DNA of 64,000 nt from CAVYPR01 sp963770505 (GTDB lineage: Bacteria > Actinomycetota > Acidimicrobiia > Acidimicrobiales > RAAP-2), in NCBI GenBank assembly GCA_963770505.1, contig CAVYPR010000002.1, positions 62,001-126,000 of the forward strand, in the 5' to 3' direction. The notes under the pieces are model-generated. The model did not search any database. It was not told the DNA's origin and saw only the letters and a program-made list of their open reading frames with translations. Below, in pieces: positions 33,112-42,584 of the stretch (positions are counted from its first letter, which is position 1; each line of letters opens with the position of its first letter). A program made the translations under genes and the position numbers.

Positions 33112-36100
33112 ATGCACCTCATCCCTCACCGCTGCCCACGGCGGCAAAACCCAGCTCGGAGGCGGTCACGTGGATCGGTCGTCGCGAGCACGTCGCGCCG
33201 GCTCGTGCCACTTCCCGGCGCTGGTGCCCTTGGCGCGATGGCCGTTGCCGGCCTGCTCACGCTGCAAGGGTTGACCTTTGCGGGGGCGGCAACCGCCACG
33301 CAGGGGATCGCACAGTGGAAACAGACAGTTGCCCAGCTCCCCTTGCCGTCGGCAGGCTGCTTCTCCATTACCTATCCGGCGACCGCGTGGAAGGGAGTGG
33401 CGTGCACAACGACGCAGGGCGCCCCCGCTATTCCTCCTGCCGGTTACCGACAAGTCGGCCCAGAAACCATCGGCACAGATATTTCAAATGGGACGACAGG
33501 AGACTACCTGGCGCAAACCGAAGGACAGATTTCCCGAGTGACAGGCTCGTTGAATATCAGCTCTGGGGCTACCGAGCACTCACTCGTCTTGACAACCGGC
33601 ATCACAAATACAAATGCCTACACGCTCCAGATCAACAGCAAACCCTTCAAGTCGACAGCCTGCAAGACCAGTCCCAATCCCACATGTCTCGGTTGGGAGC
33701 AGTACGTGTACACAACGTACTTTGACGGTATCTCGATGCAGGATTGGGTGTTGTTCTACAACACCACGTGTCCAGCGGGATGGAAGACGTTTGCCACATA
33801 CCATCCCACAATCGATTGCTACAAGACATCCATGCGCACGAGTTTGGCGTCCATCCCGCCGGTCTCAGCCCTCAACAACCTCAAATTCATGGCCTTTGAC
33901 ACTCCCGGCGGCAACGACACAGTCAAGATGACAACACCGACAACAGCCGCCACCATTAAGGCTGCAGGACAAAGGGACAGTGTGACCACAGGCGGGCTCG
34001 GCCTGGCGAATAATTGGCACGTCGCTGAGTTCGACATCTTCGGTGACGACGACGGCAACGAGGCCTATTTCAGCTCGAACACGACACTCAAGGCCAAGAT
34101 GGTCTTACACGACGGCACGAAGACAGCTCCGATGTGCGAGCAAGCGGACAGCCTCACCGGGGAGAGAAACAACCTCAACTTGGCGGCGACGCCGGCATTC
34201 AGCACGACACAGACATCCCCGACGATGCTGACTCGCCAGAGCAACAGCGTCGCCCCCGGCCACGGGTCTTGTGCCACCGCAAAGGGCATTGGCGACACCC
34301 ATCTCACGACGTTCGACAATGTGACAAGGCTGTACACATTCCAAGCGGCCGGCGATTTCGAACTCGCGACAGTCACTCCGACCACAACCGGTCCGGCGAC
34401 AGGCCTGCGCGGCGCGGTCGTTCCGGCGATGTCGACGGCCCGGTCGACAACAGCTCCGACGACCCCGGCCGCTCCTTCGACAACCACTCCTCGCAACTTC
34501 AACGTGCAGGCCCGGCAGGTGTCCGGGGCCCCAACGTGGCCCAATGCCGACACCAACCAGGCAGTTGCGGCCCGGGTCGATACATCGGACGTCGCCGTCT
34601 GTACCGGGCCACCGCGGCTGGAGGTGAACGGCGGCCCCGTCACACTGCCGGGGGGCGGTCGGATAACACTGCCGGGCGGGGCCAGCGTCTCCAACGAAGC
34701 GGGGACGTACGTCATCCGAGACGCCAACGGGGATTCGCTGCGAGTGGGGATCTACACCAACGGCGTCCAGAGTTGGATCAACGAGACAGTGGGGCTTGGC
34801 AGCTGGCCCGAACCGGTGAGGGGTCTGCTGGCCAACGCGTTGTCCAATCCCGAAGCGATCGAGGCGCGCACAGGGACTGTGCTCACAGCACCGTTCGCCT
34901 TCAGTGAGCTGTACGGCCTCTACGCCAACAGCTGGCGGGTGACACCGAGTGAGTCCCTGCTCTCTGCCTGCGGTCCCGCCGGTCCGGGCGGTGCAGCCCA
35001 TAACATCCTGACCCCCGGCAGTGTGACACCGAAGCTGGCCAAGACAGCGCGCGCGACGTGCGTGGCCGCCGGGGTGAAGGCGGCGGGACTCCTCTACGCC
35101 TGCACCGTCGACGTGGCCGTGCTCGGCAAGCCCGCGGCCGCTGCGTACGGCGATCTCTCCGCGACATCGACGACAACGTCGCTCTACACATCGATCACCG
35201 TGGACACCATCACCCCGGCGACAGTGCCCACCACCTCGCTCTCGGGCGGCGGCCAGTCCGGCCCCTTCATCTCGGTGCCCATCGGGACCCCGGTGACCGA
35301 CGCCGCCACCCCCCATGGGACATCCTCGGCCGCGCAGCACACGGTGACCTACCGGGTCTACTCCAACGACACCTGCACGACAGCGGTGGCCACAGCCACC
35401 AGCACGGTCAATGTCGCCACAGGGGTGGTGCCCCCGTCTGCCCCGGTGACCCTCTCCAAGGCCGGCACCTACTACTGGCAGGCGACATACTCGAGTGGCC
35501 CGGCACGCGGCCCCTCGTCCAGCACATGTGGCCTGGAGGGAGAGGTGGAGACGGTCACGACACCCCCGACCGTCACCTCCCTCTCCCGGACAAGCGGCCC
35601 GGCGGCCGGTGGCACCCTGGTGACCGTCACAGGGACCGGGTTCTCGACAGTGGGCAGCGTCAAGTTCGGCACAACGACAGCCCAGTCGTTCACGCTGAGA
35701 TCGGCCACCCAGCTTGTGGCCACCTCCCCGGCCCACGCAGCCGGCACCGTGAAGATCTCGGTGACGACGCCGGGCGGGACGACGCCGACAACCGGTGCCG
35801 ACCACTACACGTTCACGGTCGCGCCCCCGGCGGTGTCGGGCATCTCGCCGTCAGGCGGCCCAGCGGCCGGCGGCACGACGGTGACGGTGAGCGGCAGCGG
35901 GCTCATCGGGGCCACGGTGGTCTCCTTCGGCACAGGCACGGGGAGGACACTCTCGGTCAACGCCGCAGGGACCCAGCTCACCGTGAAGAGCCCGGCCGGC
36001 ACCTCGGGAGCCTCGGTCAACGTGCGGGTGGTGACCCCCGCAGGCGAGAGCCCCGCCTCGACGTCAGACCTCTTCACCTATGGCCCGACCATCACCTCGC

Positions 36101-36336
36101 TCTCCCGGACAAGCGGCCCGGTGGCCGGCGGCACCAAGGTGACCATCACAGGGACCGGGTTCTCGACAGTGCGCAGTGTCAAGTTCGGGACCTCAACAGC
36201 CAGGACATTCACGGTCAGATCGGCCGCGCAGATCGTGGCCACCTCCCCGGCGCACGCAGCCGGCCAGGTGAGGATCTCGGTGACGACGGCTGCCGGGACG
36301 ACGCCGACCACGGGCAACGATCTGTACACATACTGA
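33112..36336 (+). CDS. Large secreted protein with VWD-like domain and three IPT/TIG domains
   Basis: 1,074 residues. Arg-rich N-terminus plus hydrophobic signal (LGAMAVAGLLTLQGLTFAGA, about 40-60). Then an unassigned domain (about 62-373) opening LPLPSAGCFSITYPATAW, a VWD-like region (about 391-630) opening GDTHLTTFDNVTRLYTFQAA, an Ig-like part (about 640-815, YYWQATYSSGPARGPSS), and three IPT/TIG repeats to the end (SLSRTSGPAAGGTLVTVTGT and similar). No catalytic site or cell-wall anchor is seen; probably an extracellular adhesion or matrix protein. Codon use differs: Thr ACA is frequent and local GC is lower, especially 33.3-34.4 kb, suggesting transfer. ATG 33112 has AAGGGGG upstream. Confidence 0.8.
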   Translation: MHLIPHRCPRRQNPARRRSRGSVVASTSRRLVPLPGAGALGAMAVAGLLTLQGLTFAGAATATQGIAQWKQTVAQLPLPSAGCFSITYPATAWKGVACTTTQGAPAIPPAGYRQVGPETIGTDISNGTTGDYLAQTEGQISRVTGSLNISSGATEHSLVLTTGITNTNAYTLQINSKPFKSTACKTSPNPTCLGWEQYVYTTYFDGISMQDWVLFYNTTCPAGWKTFATYHPTIDCYKTSMRTSLASIPPVSALNNLKFMAFDTPGGNDTVKMTTPTTAATIKAAGQRDSVTTGGLGLANNWHVAEFDIFGDDDGNEAYFSSNTTLKAKMVLHDGTKTAPMCEQADSLTGERNNLNLAATPAFSTTQTSPTMLTRQSNSVAPGHGSCATAKGIGDTHLTTFDNVTRLYTFQAAGDFELATVTPTTTGPATGLRGAVVPAMSTARSTTAPTTPAAPSTTTPRNFNVQARQVSGAPTWPNADTNQAVAARVDTSDVAVCTGPPRLEVNGGPVTLPGGGRITLPGGASVSNEAGTYVIRDANGDSLRVGIYTNGVQSWINETVGLGSWPEPVRGLLANALSNPEAIEARTGTVLTAPFAFSELYGLYANSWRVTPSESLLSACGPAGPGGAAHNILTPGSVTPKLAKTARATCVAAGVKAAGLLYACTVDVAVLGKPAAAAYGDLSATSTTTSLYTSITVDTITPATVPTTSLSGGGQSGPFISVPIGTPVTDAATPHGTSSAAQHTVTYRVYSNDTCTTAVATATSTVNVATGVVPPSAPVTLSKAGTYYWQATYSSGPARGPSSSTCGLEGEVETVTTPPTVTSLSRTSGPAAGGTLVTVTGTGFSTVGSVKFGTTTAQSFTLRSATQLVATSPAHAAGTVKISVTTPGGTTPTTGADHYTFTVAPPAVSGISPSGGPAAGGTTVTVSGSGLIGATVVSFGTGTGRTLSVNAAGTQLTVKSPAGTSGASVNVRVVTPAGESPASTSDLFTYGPTITSLSRTSGPVAGGTKVTITGTGFSTVRSVKFGTSTARTFTVRSAAQIVATSPAHAAGQVRISVTTAAGTTPTTGNDLYTY
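35581..36330 (+). repeat. Internal DNA repeats encoding TIG domains 1 and 3
   Basis: The segments at about 35581-35800 and 36096-36315 are near-identical at DNA level (for example CTCTCCCGGACAAGCGGCCC in both), showing recent duplication of a TIG module around a more diverged middle copy. Confidence 0.75.
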
Positions 36337-36464
36337 GATCCGGCCGTCACGTGCCGCTCGCCCACTGCGGGCTGTGGCCACAAGGTCCGTCGCTGGACGG
36401 GGCAGATTGGGGGTGCGGGCGGTGGTGAAGTGCGGGCCCGAGAAGCTCGGGCACCAGCCGCCTC

Positions 36465-36902
36465 TTAGACGTTTCCCCCACGCCGGCTCTCGGCGGTGAC
36501 CCCGACAAGGGCGATGACGATCAGGCTGACGGCCGGGGGCACGAACCACACCCCGAAGATGAACGTCATGACAAAGAGGAAGGCGCCCAATCCCAGGCAG
36601 AGCGGCCAGATGCTCGACCCCGGGAAGGAGCTGATGATGCCGGCGCCCTCGGCGATGGTGGCGTCGGAGCGGTCCTCGGGACGCTCGCCCACGGTGCGTT
36701 CGAGCTTCCCCCAGTAGAGGTAGCGGTAGCCGAGGAAGCGGCGGTGCCAGTAGTAGTAGAAGGAGCCGGGGACCAGGCCGAGGAGGCACGAGCCGAGCAG
36801 CATCATCCCGCCGCCGTCCTCGTAGCCGATGAACCAGTAGATCAGGCCGATGGCGCCGAAGAAGACCCCGACGCCGATCAGGAAGAGCCCCTCGATCTTC
36901 AT
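36465..36902 (-). CDS. ctaF: Cytochrome c oxidase subunit IV, actinobacterial type
   Basis: 145 residues with four membrane segments: LFLIGVGVFFGAIGLIYWFI, MMLLGSCLLGLVPGSFYYYW, a short loop with ERPEDRSDATIAEGAG, then IWPLCLGLGAFLFVMTFIFG and PPAVSLIVIALVG. This is the actinobacteria-specific CtaF that stabilises the aa3 oxidase. ATG 36902 overlaps the ctaD stop (ATGA), so the three genes ctaC-ctaD-ctaF form one leftward operon. Confidence 0.93.
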   Translation of the reverse strand: MKIEGLFLIGVGVFFGAIGLIYWFIGYEDGGGMMLLGSCLLGLVPGSFYYYWHRRFLGYRYLYWGKLERTVGERPEDRSDATIAEGAGIISSFPGSSIWPLCLGLGAFLFVMTFIFGVWFVPPAVSLIVIALVGVTAESRRGGNV

Positions 36903-38720
36903 GAGCCCGGCGCCTCCGCCGGAGCCGCCACCGCCCCGTTCGTCCGACCGTGTCCGTTGCTGGATCCGTTGTGGCCGGGTCCGTGGGCCAGTACCGGGTG
37001 GTCAGGATGGTTGTAGTCCCAGGTGGGCCGCTCGGACCGGATCGGCGGCAGGTGGGTGTAGTTGTGGTGGGGCGGGGGCGAGGTGGTGAACCACTCGAGG
37101 GTGTGGGCGTCCCACGGGTTGTTCCCGGCCGGCACCGGTCGGCGCCATGAGATCCAGAGGTTCACCAGCAGGATGGCGAAGGAGGCGGCGATGATGAAGG
37201 CCCCGATGGTCGAGGCGATGTTCCACGACTGCCATCCGAGGTCGGTCGGATAGGTGGCCACGCGGCGGGGCATGCCCCTCAGACCCACGATGTACTGGGG
37301 CGTGAAGGTGACCCAGAACCCGACGAAGAGGATCCAGAAGTGCCACTTGCCCAGGCGCTCGTCGAGCATCCGGCCGAACATCTTCGGATACCAGTAGTAG
37401 AGGCCGGCAAAGCCGGCGAACACCGTCGTGCCGAACAGCACCTGGTGGAAGTGGGCCACCACGAAGTAGGTGTCGTGGGTGAAGAAGTCGATGGGGGGTG
37501 AGGCCAGCATCACGCCCGTGACCCCGCCCATCAAGAAGGCGAAGAGGAACCCGATGCAGAAGAGCATCGGGGTGGTGAACCGAAGCTGGCCCCGCCACAT
37601 GGTGCCGATCCAGTTGAAGAACTTGATGCCGGTGGGCACGGCGATCAGCAGGCTGAGCAGGGAGAAGAAGGGCAGCAGGACCACGCCGGTGGTGAACATG
37701 TGGTGCGCCCAGACCCCGGTGGACAAGGCGGCGATGGCCATGGTGGCGAAGACCATCCCCTTGTAGCCGAAGACGGGCTTGCGCGAGAAGACGGGGAAGA
37801 CCTCGGTGGCGATGCCGAAGTAGGGCAGGGCCAGGATGTACACCTCGGGGTGGCCGAAGAACCAGAAGAGGTTCTGCCACAGCACCGGCGACCCGCAGGC
37901 GTTCGGCGCGGGCACCGCGGGATGGCCCGCGGTCGCCGTGGTGGTACAGCCCACCACTGTGTAGATGTGGGTCCCGAAGTGCCGGTCGACCACCAGCATG
38001 ACGACCGCCGCGGTGAGGACCGGGAAGGCGATGAGGATCAGGATGCCGGTGACCAGCATGTTCCAGGTGAAGATGGGCATTCGGAACATGGTCATGCCCG
38101 GGGCGCGCAGGTAGAAGATGGTGGCCACCAGGTTGACGCCGGTGAAGATGGCCGAGAAGCCGGTCAGGGCCAGCGCCATGAGCCAGGCGTCGGCGCCTGC
38201 GCCCGGGGAGTTGGTGACGTTGGAGAGGGGGGCGTAGGCCACCCAGCCGAAGTTGGCGGCGCCGCCGGCCACGAAGAAGCCCATCAGCATGGTGATCGAC
38301 CCGCCCAGGTACAGCCAGTAGGAGAGGGCGTTCAGCCGAGGGAAGGCCATGTCCGGGGCGCCCACCTGCAGCGGCACGATGTAGTTGGCCAGGCCCCCGA
38401 AGGCGAACGGCCCGGCGAACAGGTACAGCATCAGGCTGCCGTGCATGGTGAACAGCTCGTTGAACTGCTGCGAAGGTGACGAACGAGCTGGTGGGCGAGG
38501 CCAGCTGCACCCGCATCCCCAGGGCCAGCAGGCCGGCGATGTAGAAGATCACGATCGAGGTGATCATGTAGCTGAGGCCGATCACCTTGTGGTCGGTGCT
38601 GGTGAACCACTTGAGCAGGCCGCTCGGGCCGTGCTCCTCGTGGCCGTGGGCCGCCTCGGCCTCGTAGACGACCGGGGGGTGGCCCGCCCCCGCCACCGGC
38701 GGAACGATCACATCGGTCAT
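36899..38720 (-). CDS. ctaD: Cytochrome c oxidase subunit I (frameshifted near N-terminus)
   Basis: Catalytic subunit with haems a and a3 and CuB. Start ATG 38720 (MTDVIVPPVAGAGHPPVVYE) runs to MRVQLASPTSSFVT, then the frame changes near 38,470; QQFNELFTMHGSLMLYLFAG follows with the first haem histidine. Further motifs: FWFFGHPEVYILALPYFG (His-Tyr cross-link), WAHHMFTTGV (CuB histidines), HDTYFVVAHFHQVLFG (haem a/a3 ligands). One extra base in GTCACCTTCGCAGCAGTTC explains the break; the repaired protein has about 606 residues. As written, the oxidase would be lost. Confidence 0.93.
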
Positions 38721-39562
38721 CAGGAAGCCTTCCCCTGGAGGATCTGTCGCTTGGCCTTGGCGATGGACCCCGAGGAGCTCGGTGTCCGCTGCTCCTGCTG
38801 CACCCAGGACGTGAACTGCGAGCTCGTGACCGCCTTCACCCGGAAGAGCATGAGGGAGTGATAGAGGCCGCAGAACTGGGTGCACTGGCCCCGGAAGGTG
38901 CCGGTGTGGGTGATGTTGAGGTCGAACTGGTTGGTCACGCCGGGCAGGGCGTAGCGGCTGAAGTTGAACTCGGGCACGTAGAAGCCGTGGATGACGTCGG
39001 CCGAGCGGAGGAAGATGTGGACCGTGTCGTGGGCCGGCACCACCATCTCGGGGTTCTGGGTCTCGATCCCGAGGACCTTCACGTCGTACTTGGGGTACTG
39101 GAACTCCCACCCCCACTGGAAGGCGGTGACGTTGACGGTCACCGGGTCGCCGCTGGACGTGACGGCGTCCACCTCGTTCTCGGTGATGAAGGTGAAGACG
39201 AACAGGACCAGCACGATCACCACCGGAACGATCGTGTAGAAGATCTCGAAGACCGTGTGGTACTGGAACTGGGCCGGGATGGCGTCGGACTTGTGCCGGT
39301 AGCGGAGGACCGCCCACAGGATCAGCACGAAGACGAGGAGGAAGATGACGGCCCCGGCGATGAAGAAGCCCTGCCACAGCTTGAAGGCGGCCTGGCCCTG
39401 GGTGGTCGACCCCTTGAAGGCGCCGAACGAGGGGACCTGGCAGCCCGAGAGGACCAGGGCCGACATCGCCACGGCGCCGACCGCCGCCCACCGTCGTGCC
39501 CGGGGCCCGAGCGGTCCCCGTCGACGGCGCGCCGGCGCAGGGCCGGTCATCGGCTGATCCAC
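38720..39562 (-). CDS. ctaC: Cytochrome c oxidase subunit II
   Basis: 280 residues. Lipoprotein signal with lipobox LVLSGC (Cys41), two membrane helices (AGAVIFLLVFVLILWAVL and VPVVIVLVLFVFTFI), then the periplasmic cupredoxin domain carrying CuA: DVIHGFYVPEF, and CTQFCGLYHSLM with both cysteines, histidine and methionine. AFQWGWEFQYP is the aromatic electron entry patch. The stop meets the ctaD start (TGATG). ATG 39562 or the internal ATG 39550 may be used. Confidence 0.96.
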   Translation of the reverse strand: MDQPMTGPAPARRRRGPLGPRARRWAAVGAVAMSALVLSGCQVPSFGAFKGSTTQGQAAFKLWQGFFIAGAVIFLLVFVLILWAVLRYRHKSDAIPAQFQYHTVFEIFYTIVPVVIVLVLFVFTFITENEVDAVTSSGDPVTVNVTAFQWGWEFQYPKYDVKVLGIETQNPEMVVPAHDTVHIFLRSADVIHGFYVPEFNFSRYALPGVTNQFDLNITHTGTFRGQCTQFCGLYHSLMLFRVKAVTSSQFTSWVQQEQRTPSSSGSIAKAKRQILQGKAS

Positions 39563-39693
39563 GGCGGTGACACTATCGAAGTGGCCGGGGTAATTCGAAG
39601 TTCCTGCTCGGGAACTCGCGCCGGGCCGTCCGGCCCGTCCGCGCCCGTCGGGCCGGCGCGGGGTCTGCCGGCGGGATGGTCCCGGCCGGCCGG

Positions 39694-40983
39694 TCAGCCC
39701 GCGCCGGGCGCGTCGCCCGGGGACTCGCGGGCGGCCCAGCGGAAGATCCCGTGGGCCATCGTGGACGTCGCCCGGTCGGCCCGCAGCGAGTAGACCCGGT
39801 GCCGGACGGCTTGGACACCGGCGTCGTCGGGGGCAGCCAGCCAGGCCAGCTCGGCCAGGTGGCCGGCGAGCCGCAGGGACGCGTCGTCATCCGGCGGTCC
39901 CGTCCCCTCGGCCAGCCGCAGGGCGCGCTCGGCGAGCGCACCGGCCCCCCCGGACAGCTCCGCCAGCTCAGTGGCCAGCGCCCGCTCCGGCGCGGGCTGC
40001 AGGGTGGAGGGGTTGCCGTCCCACCACCCGCCGTAGAGGCGCCAGACGTTGCGGACGATGAACTCGGGCTCGTCGTAGACCGGACGCAGGTACGGCCGGG
40101 CCGCCAGGCGCTCGGGCGGGCGCACGGTGTGCAGCGCCTCGTCGAGCCGGGCCCCGGCGTTCATGAGGTCGAGGGTCTGGTCGACCAGCGAGTCCAGCAG
40201 GTCGGCGGTGTCGGTGAGGGCGGTCCGCACGCGCTCGGCACCGACCACGGGGAACCCGTGGCCCGGGAGCAGGTACTCGGGGCCGAGGTCGACCATGCGG
40301 CGGAGCGCCTCGGCCCACTCCTTGGGGTAGCGCTGGACCTTCTGGGGGTTGCCGGCGTTGGGGGAGGCCCAGATGAACAGGTCGCCGCAGCACAGGACCC
40401 GGCGGTCGGCCTGCCAGGTCACGGTGTGGTCGTCGGTCTCCCCCTTCTCGTGGCGGAGCGCGAAAGGGGTTCCGCCCACCTCGAGGTCGAAGGTCTCGGC
40501 GTAGGTGACGTCGGGGTAGCGGTACTCGGTCGGCCACACCAGGTCGTCGAAGCCGAACTGGCGGCGGTTGACCGTCTGGTTGTACCCGGCGGTGAGGACG
40601 TAGCGGTCGAACCGCCGGGGCAGCGCCTCGTGGGCCACGACCGTCGGCGCGGGCCAGGACCGTTCGGCCGCCTCCTGCTCCCAGGGGCCCACCCCGAAGA
40701 CGTGGTCGATGTGGCCGTGGGAGAAGACGGCGGTGTGGAGCCGACCGGCCGACCACCGCCGCACCTCCTCGTGGACGATGGCGGCCACCGGCGAGCTGCC
40801 CGTGTCCACCAGGACGAGGCCGTCCTCGGTGTCGAAGGCCGAGACGTTGGCGAAGGAAGGGAGGAAGGCCACCCCGTCGCAGATCTCGACCAGCTCCCCC
40901 ATGTGGCCGACCGGGTGGAAGCGGGCGGTCTCGACCTCGCCGCGCCAGAGCCGGTCGGCCAGGTCGAGCACGTCGTCGGCCAT
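39694..40983 (-). CDS. MBL-fold hydrolase with alkylsulfatase-type dimerisation domain
   Basis: 429 residues. Metal site FSHGHIDHVFG (HxHxDH) with further ligands in EKGETDDHT and LPGHGFPVVG. After the MBL domain comes the alkylsulfatase dimerisation helix bundle (RNVWRLYGGWWDGNPSTLQP and LAGHLAELAWLAAPDDAGVQ). The C-terminal SCP2-like substrate domain of SdsA1-type sulfatases is missing, so the substrate may differ from long-chain sulfates. No signal peptide, hence cytosolic. Stand-alone, 131 bases from ctaC. Confidence 0.85.
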   Translation of the reverse strand: MADDVLDLADRLWRGEVETARFHPVGHMGELVEICDGVAFLPSFANVSAFDTEDGLVLVDTGSSPVAAIVHEEVRRWSAGRLHTAVFSHGHIDHVFGVGPWEQEAAERSWPAPTVVAHEALPRRFDRYVLTAGYNQTVNRRQFGFDDLVWPTEYRYPDVTYAETFDLEVGGTPFALRHEKGETDDHTVTWQADRRVLCCGDLFIWASPNAGNPQKVQRYPKEWAEALRRMVDLGPEYLLPGHGFPVVGAERVRTALTDTADLLDSLVDQTLDLMNAGARLDEALHTVRPPERLAARPYLRPVYDEPEFIVRNVWRLYGGWWDGNPSTLQPAPERALATELAELSGGAGALAERALRLAEGTGPPDDDASLRLAGHLAELAWLAAPDDAGVQAVRHRVYSLRADRATSTMAHGIFRWAARESPGDAPGAG

Positions 40984-41037
40984 CTGCGCACCCCCATCGT
41001 CGGCCGGCGCGGGCCGGGCGGCCCACGGGCTCCGGGG

Positions 41038-41253
41038 CTAGCTGGGGGAGGGGCCCTTCTCGTCGGAGGCCTTGACCGACGCGTCGCCCTTGTCCGCCTC
41101 GGTGGTCTGGGACTCCTTGAGGCCCTTTTCGAACTCGGTCTTGGCCGAGCCGAGATTGCGGGCGAACTTGGGGATGGCCGCGCCCCCGAAGAGGACGATC
41201 AGCACGACCACCAGGACGATGATCCCGTCCACACCGAAGATCTCTGCCAGCAT
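41038..41253 (-). CDS. tatA: Sec-independent translocase subunit TatA/TatE
   Basis: 71 residues: a membrane helix (GIIVLVVVLIVLFGGAAIP), hinge FGG-x-x-IPKFARNLG, amphipathic helix with KTEFEKGL, and acidic/lysine tail, the exact build of TatA. It oligomerises to move folded twin-arginine proteins across the membrane. ATG 41253 is preceded by a GCAAGGAGAC ribosome site. tatC is not in the window. Possible clients nearby are the two Rieske proteins with RR motifs (inference). Confidence 0.92.
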   Translation of the reverse strand: MLAEIFGVDGIIVLVVVLIVLFGGAAIPKFARNLGSAKTEFEKGLKESQTTEADKGDASVKASDEKGPSPS

Positions 41254-41379
41254 CACTGTCTCCTTGCCTGGTGGCCGGTCACGACCGCCACCCCTCAAAG
41301 GTTAGACCCAGTCCTCTGCGGCCGTTACCCGGGCCACCCCTCTCTCCGGCGCGGCGCCCCCGGCCGGATGCCGGGGCGT

Positions 41380-41805
41380 TCAGGGTCCGGCCAGCAGGAT
41401 CCCCATGAACAGGGCGGCCACCGAGCACAGGCCGGCCACCGACCCCCACGCGGCCAGTCCGGCCTTGGTGGTGGCCCGCCCGTGGAGGAAGGCGGCCAGG
41501 CCGGCCAGGGCCACCACGGCGATCTTGACGCCGAGCACCACCTTCCAGGCCGTGGTCTGGCCGGCCAGGTGAAAGGTGGACACGTTCCAGAAGCCCGTCA
41601 CCACCACGACCGCGAAGGCCGGCCAGCTGAGGCGGGCGAACGCCCGGGCCAGGGCCTGGGGCGCCCCCGCCTCGAGTCGTCGGGCGGCCGGCACCAGCCC
41701 GGCCATGACGAACTGTCCTCCCACCCAGACCGACGCCGCCAGGACGTGCAGGCCCAGGCGGACGGTTGTGGCCGCCGGGGCCAACCCCGACAGGGCGGCC
41801 GACAT
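41380..41805 (-). CDS. CopD-like membrane protein
   Basis: 141 residues with four helices: LGLHVLAASVWVGGQFVMAG, FARLSWPAFAVVVVTGFWNV, VVLGVKIAVVALAGLAAFLH and the last VAGLCSVAALFMGILLAG. The HVLAASVWVGG start and single histidines in helices resemble CopD/PcoD-type or DUF2269-like proteins. Copper transport is possible, fitting the copper need of aa3 oxidase, but no CopC is present. Start ATG 41805; 5 bases after the enoyl-CoA hydratase stop, so co-transcribed with it. Confidence 0.65.
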   Translation of the reverse strand: MSAALSGLAPAATTVRLGLHVLAASVWVGGQFVMAGLVPAARRLEAGAPQALARAFARLSWPAFAVVVVTGFWNVSTFHLAGQTTAWKVVLGVKIAVVALAGLAAFLHGRATTKAGLAAWGSVAGLCSVAALFMGILLAGP

Positions 41806-41810
41806 GCGCC

Positions 41811-42584
41811 CTACTTCCCTTGCCAGTTGGGGGCGCGTTTCTCGGCGAAGGCCACGGGTCCCTCCATGGCGTCGGCCGAGGTGAAGACGATGGCCACGGC
41901 GGCGTCGTTGAGCTTCCACCCCTCCTCCTCGGGCACATCGGCGGCTTTGGCGATGAGCTCCTTGGAGTAGCGGATGGCCAGGGGGGCGTTGGCGGCGATG
42001 CGCTCGGCCAGCTCCAGGGCCTCCTCGAGCACCCGCTCGCCGGGCACCACCCGGTTGACCAGCCCGAGCTCGAGGGCCCGTCGGGCGTCGATGGGGTCGC
42101 CGGTCAGGGCCAGCTCCAGGGCGACGCCGACCGGCAGCCGCTTGGGGAGGCGGATCAGGGCGCCGGCCCCGGCGATCAACCCCCGCTTGGCTTCGGGGAT
42201 CCCGATGCTGGCGTGGTCGGCCGCCACCACCAGGTCGCAGGAGAGCATGATCTCGCAGCCGCCGGCCAGGGCCGACCCGTTGAGGGCGGCGATGATCGGC
42301 TTGGGGAAGACCCTCCTGGTGATGCCGGCGAACCCGCCGGGGGCGCCCATGATCGACCCGCCCTCCCCGGCCGAGAAGGCCTTCAGGTCCATGCCGGCCG
42401 AGAACGCCTTGTCGCCGCTGCCGGTGAGCACCACGGCGGCGACACCGTGGTCCTCGGCCAGCTCGTCGAGCGCCGCGGAGAGGGCCGAGCTGACCGCCCC
42501 GTTGATGGCGTTGCGGGCCTCGGGGCGGTTGATGGTGAGGACCTCCACCTTCCCCCGCCGCTCGCGCAGGACCTCGTCTGCCAT
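41811..42584 (-). CDS. Enoyl-CoA hydratase/isomerase (crotonase fold)
   Basis: 257 residues, full crotonase length. Oxyanion-hole segments AFSAGMDLKAFSAGEGG and ALAGGCEIMLSCDLVVAADH are present, and the two usual catalytic positions are in the region GIPEAKRGLIAGAGALIRLP, where only one acidic residue is evident. The end is FAEKRAPNWQGK, typical of EchA-type proteins. It hydrates or isomerises enoyl-CoA in fatty-acid or side-chain beta-oxidation. ATG 42584 has GGGAGGAGAG upstream. The long upstream extension of the frame overlaps the GH1 gene and is rejected. Confidence 0.9.
   Translation of the reverse strand: MADEVLRERRGKVEVLTINRPEARNAINGAVSSALSAALDELAEDHGVAAVVLTGSGDKAFSAGMDLKAFSAGEGGSIMGAPGGFAGITRRVFPKPIIAALNGSALAGGCEIMLSCDLVVAADHASIGIPEAKRGLIAGAGALIRLPKRLPVGVALELALTGDPIDARRALELGLVNRVVPGERVLEEALELAERIAANAPLAIRYSKELIAKAADVPEEEGWKLNDAAVAIVFTSADAMEGPVAFAEKRAPNWQGK

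Noticed and set aside
32509..33147. 213-codon minus-strand frame in the gap before the secreted protein
   Set aside because: Only its end looks coding; no domain is recognised and no ribosome site supports a start. Mentioned only as a possible remnant.
30950..36464. Genomic island with mobile element
   Set aside because: Composition differs, but no integrase, transposase, terminal repeats, target duplication or tRNA site could be seen.
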